A DNA stretch of 64,000 nucleotides from positions 1 to 64,000 of the forward strand of contig MNCI01027389.1 of NCBI GenBank assembly GCA_015680685.1, given 5' to 3'. The stretch comes from Gnetum montanum. Lineage: Eukaryota > Streptophyta > Gnetopsida > Gnetales > Gnetaceae. The position numbers and the translations under genes were made by a program. The notes below the pieces were generated by a model. The model did not search any database and was not told the DNA's origin. It saw nothing but the letters and a program-made list of their open reading frames with translations. Shown here one piece after another: positions 56,880 to 64,000 of this stretch. Numbering within the stretch: position 1 is the first letter of the stretch; the number at the start of each line of letters is the position of its first letter.

Positions 56880-57260
56880 CTAATTGGTCTTGACCATTTC
56901 ACATCATGATGAACACATCAAACTATGCCTTGGGAGATGTGCTCATGTAGTTGGATGATCAAAAATGTTCATACTACATACACTATATGAGTTGAAGCAT
57001 TATGGGTGCATAGCTGAACTACACCACAATGGAGAAAGAACCAATGGCATTGGTGTATGCCTTGAAGAAGATCAAGCACTATGTGCTTGGATACAAGGTG
57101 TTTATACACATAGATCATGGTGCCATTCACTTCTTGATGAATAAACCAACAGTAAGCCTCATGTCATATGGTGGCTTATGATTTTACAAGAATTTGATCT
57201 TACAATGGTAGATCGAAAGGGAACCGAGAATATGATCGTTGATCACTTATCTTAGTTATG
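56880..57260 (+). pseudogene. Element B2 RNase H remnant
   Basis: Readable parts: FHIMMNTSNYALGDVLM (56900 on), DDQKCSYYIHYM, AELNYTTMEKEPMALVYALK (57016 on), [18 protein letters not shown] and [14 protein letters not shown] (57211-57255). The terminal Asp is kept, but the first DAS is NTS. Confidence 0.72.
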
Positions 57261-57449
57261 ATGGGACAACATAGAGAATGAGAGCTTACTTTCTAATCAG
57301 TTTCTTAATGAACTCCTCTTTGCTGGTGTGATAAATGAATAAGTGCCTAATGAACCAAAGCGGTATAATCGCATCCTCACTTATCTTTTTACTCAGGAGA
57401 TGCCACAATATTTTGACCATAGGAAGAAATAATAGTTTCTTTATCAGGT

Positions 57450-58430
57450 CAAATGCTTCATGGAGATCAATGGACACTGTTACAAGGTGTGCATCAAGGG
57501 CCTAGTTCATTGGTGTATTCCTGATGCTAACCAACTACACATTCTCTAAGATACTCATGAGAGCCCTTATGAGGGCCACTATGCTGGAAGACACATGGTC
57601 ATTAAGATTCTGATAGTAGGGTATTATTGGCCAACAATCTTCAAGGATTCCCACCACTTTATCCACTCTTGTGAATGTTGTTAACATGATGGTGAGATGA
57701 TCGCTCAAATGGTGGATCCCTGACAATGGAATCAACCACTAGAATCCTTCAACATCTAGGGCATAGACTTCATGGATGCCATCACACCCATCTTGAATGG
57801 AAAGGCATACATTATAGTCACTACTACCTATTGTATAAAATGGGTAGAAGCAGCAGCTATCATTGACTATACATCTTCCATTGCTACTCGATTTGTATAA
57901 TAGAATATTGTAAATAGGTTTGGGGTGCCACATGCATTGATTTCTAGCAATGGTACTCATTTTATAGGTACCACCTTTCAAAAACTCATGCAACACTTGG
58001 GGGGTAAAGCATAAATTAACAACATCCTACCACCTGCAAGCCAATGGTCAAGTTGAGGCTACCAATAGGAAACTCTCAAAAATCCTAATAAGAACAATTA
58101 GTAAATATAGGAGAGACTGGAGCATAAAACTCAATGATGCCCTTGGACCTACCACTCCACATGGAAACTTCTTATAGGCTACTCTCCCTATGAGCTAGTG
58201 TATGAAAAATTACCAACTCTTCCTATTCAATTTGAGCTCTATACACTTTTAATAGCCTATTACCTTGACCTTGACCTAAGCCTAGCACAAAAAGAAAGAT
58301 TGATCAACCTTAATGTGCTAAATGAAAAAAAATTGGTGGCCTTGTCCTTGAATGAAGTTCATAAAGCATTCAACAAAAAATGCCATGACCTTAGAATAAG
58401 GAAAGTAAAATTTTAACCTAGAGATAAGTT
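57450..58430 (+). pseudogene. Element B2 integrase remnant
   Basis: GHYAGRHMVIKILIVGYYWP (57579 on) with SCECC, where the zinc Cys pair is partly kept; then IDFMDAITPILNGKAYIIV (first Asp, 57763 on), RFGVPHALISSNGTHFIGT with the second Asp changed to Ser (about 57918-57970), and ANGQVEATNRKLSKILIRTI (58040-58099) with the catalytic Glu intact. The C-terminal 72-codon frame 58198-58416 matches 10885-11100 in B. Confidence 0.82.
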
Positions 58431-59330
58431 CCTCTACTGGAATCCCACTCGTGTGTCACAATGAACTAAGTTCTAAACATTATGGGAAGGATCTTATATC
58501 ATTTATGAAACCTTTCCTTCTAGGGCCATGTTGATCTACAAACCTAAGAGCCCAAACAAAAAGCAATTACTCAACACACAACAAATATAACCTTTCCATG
58601 AGCCCAAGCAAGCTAATGTTAGTAGCACCTCATTAGATCGATAGCCTCACTCAATTTTTCAGATCTCCTTCTTTTAACATAGGCATGTGGGAGATGGTCA
58701 TCCATGATAACCAATTAAGTGGCTCTTCAATTTTTACACTTTTTGTTTTAAACTTCTTCTTTTTTACAGTTTTTGTTTTACACCTTCTTTGTTTTACACT
58801 TTTTCTTTTACACTTTTCTTGTTTTTTCCCATTTTTTGTTTTACAACATCATTAATACGTTTTAAATTTCTTGCACATTTTCCAATTTTTTCTATATTTT
58901 ACTTTATTTTTATGTCAATTTCTCTTATGTTTTCTAATAAATTGCTTTATTGCCACGAGGACACAGTGATGTTGTAGTTGTTTGCTAATGGTGGTTTGTA
59001 CTTAATGTTTTTTATTACTAATGTCTAGTGTCTATTTTTGCATTTTAATATTGATGACTAAGACAAAGTTTCTTTCTTATGGAATAGGCAATGAGTCCAC
59101 GTCATCCACCCATCCACAACAATCTATGGTGTTCTTGTTTTTGGAAATATGAGGTCCCTTTCATTAATGAAACTTTAATGAACTTGTGACCTTGGTCATT
59201 TCCAAACTTGGGAAAGATCAAATGGGTTGATAAAGGTGTGACTTCAAGGGAACTCGATGCTCTTTGTACTTTTGTATTACTTGAGTGCATGAGTGTTTTT
59301 CATAAATTTCTTACTTGAGTGAATGAAGCT
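58431..59330 (+). other. Element B2 post-pol spacer
   Basis: No gene. It parallels 11130-11840 and 21410-21560 of B, T-rich with TTTTACAC words, and ends near a putative recombination junction. Confidence 0.6.
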
Positions 59331-59340
59331 AAGCAACATG

Positions 59341-60053
59341 AAAATTTGAAGGAACATTTTTGAGACAAGGTGGGAATGTACAAGAAGATCATTGAAAAAG
59401 AAATCCATATGACCAAGACCCATATCAACACTCTTAGTGCTTAGAACACTAACTAGCGGGCGATACTAGATACTTACGCCTTTGCCCACCAAGCAGAACT
59501 AAAGAGCTAGCACCTGCAGATCCAAGATCTCACTGAGTACATGGAGTTGACAAATATACAGTATGCCAACTTAGCCAGGTTTATAGTAGGATTCCTGAGG
59601 ATAGAATTGGAGAAGCAGGTAGCAACCACCTATGCTAAGTATGAAGTAGAATTTACTGAACACAAAAAGACACTACAAAAATTAGAGGTAGCTAATTCTG
59701 AGTTAGAGATGGTCAAATCCAACTACCAAGGGCAAAAATATGTCATGGAAGATTTGGCTTGATAGCTCACAGATTACCAAGAATGTAGAAATAAAGACAG
59801 AACCTACGAGGAGGAACGACGGTTGTTTGTGGCTTGGTACATCAAAGCCAATCAGATGTTTCCACAATTGCCATGTCCATGGAAGGTGCTAACTCCATCA
59901 AATATTGGAGCATCATCATGGATGGCACACAATCCCAAAACCAAAGAAGAAAAGCTTCAGGCACTCCTTCAGAGATATCCATTTCGAAAGCCTAAAGCAC
60001 AAGATAAAGGAAAGAGGCCCATGGAGGAAACACCACCACCAAGAACCACATGA
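59341..60053 (+). pseudogene. Element B2 ORF2 tail (coiled coil)
   Basis: Better preserved than any other coding piece in the window. The frame ELTNIQYANLARFIVGFLRI to KYVMEDLA (59541-59759) meets one TGA, then reads on in the same frame from 59763 through WYIKANQMFPQLPCPWKVL and TPSNIGASSWMAHNPKTKEE to a basic, Pro-rich end GKRPMEETPPPRTT (stop at 60051). The first part is heptad-like coiled coil (EFTEHKKTLQKLEVANSELE). The tail aligns with 25607-25750 of B. Function unknown; a structural role is possible. Confidence 0.7.
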
Positions 60054-60242
60054 GTTCTAACAATTTTACATTTTGTATTCCGTGTTGGTGTCCTAATTTT
60101 ATTTTGTTTAACTCCACACTACAGCTTGAGATAATTCATAGTTAGTCCATAATCCCATACCTATCCACTATGTAATCAAATGAACTTGTTCTCATTTTGA
60201 TTGTTTGACTCGAGGACGAGTTGTTATTCAGTCATGGGGGTA
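60054..60242 (+). other. Element B2 3' UTR and PPT
   Basis: No gene. GTCATGGGGGTA (60231-60242) immediately before the LTR is the polypurine tract. Confidence 0.75.
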
Positions 60243-61096
60243 TGATGAATCGTGGTTTGCCAGGCCCCAATATTGAGTATGTGATATCGCATCCTGGATA
60301 ACGATATCGAATACATGATATCATGACTCCTGTGTTGGCCTATAAATATAGCACTCAGGTGCATAGGAAAAGGGTCTTGATAAGTCTTTAGGGTAAAGTC
60401 TTTTTATCAGTTTTTAGTTAGTTTTCAATTCTTTCCTAAGTTCATGCTCGCAATGTGATGCTTGTAATTGTACGGAACCTTTGTTCGAGTGTGATGTACT
60501 TGGACACGCACACAATTGGCAATAAAGATTGAGATTACTCTATCATTGTAGCATTCACTTAGTTTTTAAGTTGTTAATTGTTAATTATTATTTATTTTTT
60601 TCCTAGTTAATATTTCTTTATTGTTATTTACTATTTCTATTGTTAATGCATAATGAGTACATCTTAATCATGAACATTTAAGTGTAACTACTTGGTAACC
60701 CAGTAGCGTATCTAGTAGTGCTCAAGTAATGTGTGCTTGGTAACCCCAAAAGTAGTACACAAGGTCCAAGATGCAGACGAATGATTAATGATGGATGCTC
60801 ATTGCACTTAGGCTAGCTTAGACTTTATTTTCCATTGTCTATTAGTTCACTCAAGTTATTTCTTATTGACTTTAGAATTATCATAGTAATTAGGAATCAC
60901 ATCATACACCTCACTCTGGACTAAACCATACATGAAAAAGAAAATACTAGTCTAGGTGGGAAGATAGTGAACTACGATCAACATGTAACTATCTAGGTAC
61001 CACAACTAGTCCATATGTAGAGTTCGACCGAATCATGTGTACACACTCATGCTCATATTCGTATGGTTGAGCGTAGGGGTATCTCGACGCTCATCA
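60243..61096 (+). mobile_element. Element B2 3' LTR (different subfamily)
   Basis: 854 bases, TGATGAATCG to CGCTCATCA. TATAAATA is at 60341-60348, only 98 bases in, and U3 is made of GATATCG/CGATATC words rather than the GATGGGGCC words of the other copies. It still contains several CpG, so it is probably younger. Confidence 0.85.
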
Positions 61097-62560
61097 AATC
61101 CTAATTTTCAATATAGAAAATATTGATGTTTAAAAATAAAATCATTGAATTTTCAACCTCAATATTATTTAAAACTATTTTAAAAACCTCATTTTTAAAA
61201 TGCTACATAGTCCCAATCCTAATTTAAATTGCTCTAGATAATGAATCTAGACTAATCTTGAATTTGGATTGTATTCTTACACGCAAACCCCATAATTTGT
61301 ACATTGTCATACGAAAAGTTAGATTCCAAAAATTCATAAAACATATTAATTGAATCAATTCTAGAAATTTCCAAATAAAGTTGTTACATCAAAAAAATCC
61401 AATTTTTATTTAGGAAAAAAAATTATAGAAAATAATGTTCTTGAATTTTAAAAAATGAATATATGAAAAACATCAATCTATAATTTGGATTGTATTGTTA
61501 CATGAAAATCCCTAACTTATTAATTGTCATATCAAAATTCAAATTGTAGAAATTCATAGTCATATTGTAGAAATTTTCAAAATATGGTAATCAAATGGAT
61601 CATACAAATTTTTATATTGAAGATCATGAAATGCAAAAACATCAATTTTCTTACATATTATGAAACAAAAAATACAAATTTTGTTAAAGGGTCAAGTTCT
61701 CCACTCTTGAGCTTAGTTTTCCACCACTACCATGTTGTCATAAATATATTTAATAGAAAATCTCAATTTTTTTACAAATTACTAAATAAAAAACCTAAGT
61801 CTTCTTGGAGCTTTTATGAGTTTATATATCATAATTATAACGTAATGATTTGAAAACCTCAATTTTCTTACTTATTATCAAACAAAAACTCCTAATTTAT
61901 CATTAAATCAAAAATCCCAAAATCCCACAAAAAAATGTTTTAAAAAATGAACGTACTTGAATCATATCCTTAGAATCTCAATTTATCATCAAATCAGAAA
62001 TCTCCAATGCATAAGAAAATTACATAGTTTGCACACGAGTGTACAAATCTTCAAGTAAAGATAGAACATTAATTTAGAGTACCTAATTTTAAAAAAATGA
62101 ATTAATTGTAAATCATTTCATGAAGAACCCTTAGTTTTTTATGTATCATCAAATAAAAAATTCCAATTGATTGTAAAATCAAAATCTCCAAACTAATTTT
62201 TCAAAAAAAATATGAACTATAGGTAAATCAAATTCAAAAATAATTTCAAAATTACAATCATTGAATGGAAAACCTTAGTTTTCTTATGTATCATTAAACA
62301 AAAAATTCCAATGTATTGTAAATCAAAATCTCAAAAAATAAATTTTTTGAAAAATGTAAAACATATATGAATTAGATCCAAACATTTTCAATTTATAATT
62401 AAATCAAAAAATCCTAATGGGTGATAGAAGGAAGAACATATCATTAAATCAAAGATCATATTTTTAAGAAGAAAAAACAAATATATCAAAAACCTGTTAG
62501 ATTTTCAGAAATTGTTAAAATTATGAAAACAATTCTTCAAAAACTCCAAAACACACTTAA
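61097..62560. repeat. Degenerate AT-rich tandem array
   Basis: Phrases like TTTTCTTATGTATCATCAAACAAAAAATTCCAATT...GTAAATCAAAATCTC recur near 61638, 61768, 61868, 62133 and 62278, the last two about 145 bases apart. GAATTTGGATTGTATTNTTACANGNAAANCCC recurs near 61258 and 61480. Units are too worn for an exact period. No gene seen. Confidence 0.5.
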
Positions 62561-62699
62561 ATTATATTTCTAAAAAGAGCATTTTTATTTTTTATTTTTT
62601 TTTGTGGGGGGAGGAGGGGGCTAGGGGGTGTGTGGAGAAGTTGGAATCCTAAAAAATTTGTAATATAGGTATACCCCAAGATATAGAGTCCAATTAGAA

Positions 62700-62790
62700 A
62701 TTTATAACGTAGCATTATCCACCAGAATTGAACCCATGGCTTGTTTATTTTCAATCAAGAGTTTTACTACTATGCTAATACCTCATTGTG
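62700..62790 (-). other. tRNA-like (SINE-type) promoter boxes, minus strand
   Basis: On the minus strand TTAGCATAGTAGTAA (62778-62764) resembles RNA polymerase III box A and GGTTCAATTCT (62734-62724) resembles box B, about 30 bases apart. This suggests a tRNA-derived SINE or a decayed tRNA gene. Confidence 0.45.
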
Positions 62791-62968
62791 GATGTGTTGT
62801 AGATTTGTAGAGTTTTCATGCAAATATGTAGATATGATTGTGGTGGAAACTCATGTATTCATTAGGTATAGTGTGAAGAGAATTTTTGATCTTTTTTTTT
62901 CTTTTTGCATTTTGAAGGTTGACTAAGAAGTTTACTTTTTCCATTAGTTTTTAAAGATATTTTTTTGG

Positions 62969-63003
62969 GTGTGTGTGTGTGTCTATATATATATATATAT
63001 ATT
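62969..63003. repeat. (GT)n(TA)n compound microsatellite
   Basis: About seven GT units, CT, then about ten TA units. Confidence 0.95.
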
Positions 63004-63229
63004 AAAAATAAAAATTTAAAGTACAAAAGTATAGAAGTACTGTAGGGAGGAGATTTCCATCCTATTAATAGAAACAAGATTATCGAAAGATATTATCTCC
63101 ATATCTTGACCAATAGTTACAAATGAGTTATCTATAGTCAAAATATCTTGAACATGTTTTCTTATTCTAAATATTTAGCATGTAATTGTCAATAGATAGA
63201 CTTCCTCAATATTTTTTCTTGATATGTTT

Positions 63230-63400
63230 TTAATTCACTAGTAGTAACCTCAATTCAAAGACCTTGGTTCAAGCCTGGCTATAGCACTTTAAGGGATTAG
63301 GCTTTTGCTCATCTACTAACCCTCCTGGGATCCCATCTAATGGGATGAGCACTATGACTCTAGGTGATGATTCTTTAGTAGTAAGCTCAAGGTTGTGTAA
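63230..63400 (+). other. Second tRNA-like (SINE-type) segment
   Basis: CACTAGTAGTAACCTCAATTC (63237 on) and box-B-like GGTTCAAGCCT (63266-63276). It aligns loosely with the minus-strand segment at 62778-62724, suggesting two copies of one SINE-like family in opposite orientation. Confidence 0.4.
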
Positions 63401-64000
63401 GAAGTTTAGTTCTAGATATAAGATATATGTATTTTTGTTTACTTTTTTCCCCTGTTAATGTGTCACTCATGATAGGTTCAAGGATGGGTATGAATGTCAT
63501 ATAATGAATAGTTATTAGGTGAGTTCACACCTTGAATAATATCAAATGTGAATGATTGTAGATTCAAAATTGTGAAATGATATTTGTAGGGAAAGAAAAA
63601 AATCCTTTTTAAGAATGAAGGTATTGGAATATAGTGGTTAGATTAGTTCATAGATAAGTTATGGGTTAGTGGGAACTAAGTACTTAGATGTTTTATTTAG
63701 ATTGTGACATAAGATGTTTCATTTTGGGTGTAAGCCCATTTAAAACTCAAGAGTAGGTCTATTGCATTTAGCTCACAACTAAAGATTCATTAAGGATGTC
63801 AGTTATCTAGTCATTAGGGTTGTTCAAGATGAAAGGTTGATAGAGCATGGATGAGACTCTAGGGTCCATGATGTCCTACAAAACAAAGATAAGAAGAATC
63901 AAAGAAGCTAATAAAATCAAAAAGAAAAAGAAATTTATTTAGAAGAAATATGAATGATTAAAAGAATTTTATTTTTAAGAAAGAAAAATGAAAAATTTTC
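63401..64000. other. Unassigned right edge
   Basis: AT-rich sequence ending in a purine-rich, A/G stretch (63880-64000). No gene or repeat match inside the window. Confidence 0.4.

Larger units (their letters stand above)
51654..61096 (+). mobile_element. Element B2: Athila-like element, chimeric right end
   Basis: 5' LTR 51654-52510, PBS, gag, protease, RT, RNase H, integrase, a short ORF2 tail, PPT and 3' LTR 60243-61096. Flanks CATAG (left) and AATCC (right) do not match. The two LTRs differ strongly outside the TATA and terminal parts. About 3.5-4 kb of ORF2 present in B is missing at a junction near 59325. Confidence 0.8.

Noticed and set aside
59541-60053. Intact small host gene
   Set aside because: It aligns with the tail of ORF2 in element B and lies just before the PPT and 3' LTR, so it belongs to the retrotransposon.
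62700-62790. Functional tRNA gene
   Set aside because: The box-like motifs are there, but I could not form an acceptor stem or an anticodon arm around them.

Overview
This 64 kb window looks like a heterochromatic, repeat-dense stretch of a large plant nuclear genome. The evidence is nested LTR retrotransposons with plant-type primer binding sites, Athila/Tat-like and SIRE-like proteins, AT-rich spacers, and heavy loss of CpG to TpG/CpA, as expected for long-methylated DNA. The number of old, uneroded insertions would suit a slow-turnover giant genome such as a gymnosperm, but the species cannot be named from this sequence. I recognise no host protein gene, rRNA or functional tRNA. Essentially every coding trace is a broken retrotransposon gene.

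Left cluster (1-28759): a SIRE/copia-like element, family A (5' LTR remnant 1-1078, initiator-Met PBS, gag remnant), holds a large Athila-like gypsy element, family B (4173-27029), which in turn holds a Tat-like gag-protease element, family C (11843-21404, perfect TSD TTTAT). A second family A LTR lies at 27482-28759. B carries gag, protease, RT, RNase H, integrase and a second ORF after pol, all full of stops.

Middle (29149-45047): a solo B-type LTR (TSD ATAAA) is split by element D (30075-41130, minus strand), a gypsy element with the order gag, protease, RNase H, RT, RNase H, integrase, then an unidentified ORF. D's right terminus is an inverted copy of its own U5 end, yet GTACCT flanks the whole insertion on both sides. 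Further right is a solo LTR of family E (43281-45042, TSD TGAAT) full of near-perfect palindromes.

Right cluster (45228-61096): a B-type element (B3) is cut in its protease region by a minus-strand A-type element (A2), which is cut in turn by a second B-type element (B2). B2's right end belongs to a different, younger-looking subfamily and its flanks show no TSD, so it is probably a recombination chimera. The last 3 kb (61097-64000) is AT-rich DNA with a degenerate tandem array, two tRNA-like (SINE-type) boxes and microsatellites.

The genes once worked as retrotransposon modules: Gag packages RNA, protease cuts the polyprotein, RT/RNase H copies the RNA from a tRNA primer at the PBS, and integrase inserts the DNA. 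None of the copies seen here can do this now. The most unusual items are the two-U5-ended integration of D, the duplicated RNase H of D, a PPT-like tract in the middle of B, the hairpin and palindrome arrays in the C, E and A LTRs, and a primer-site-like 13-mer shared by C and D.
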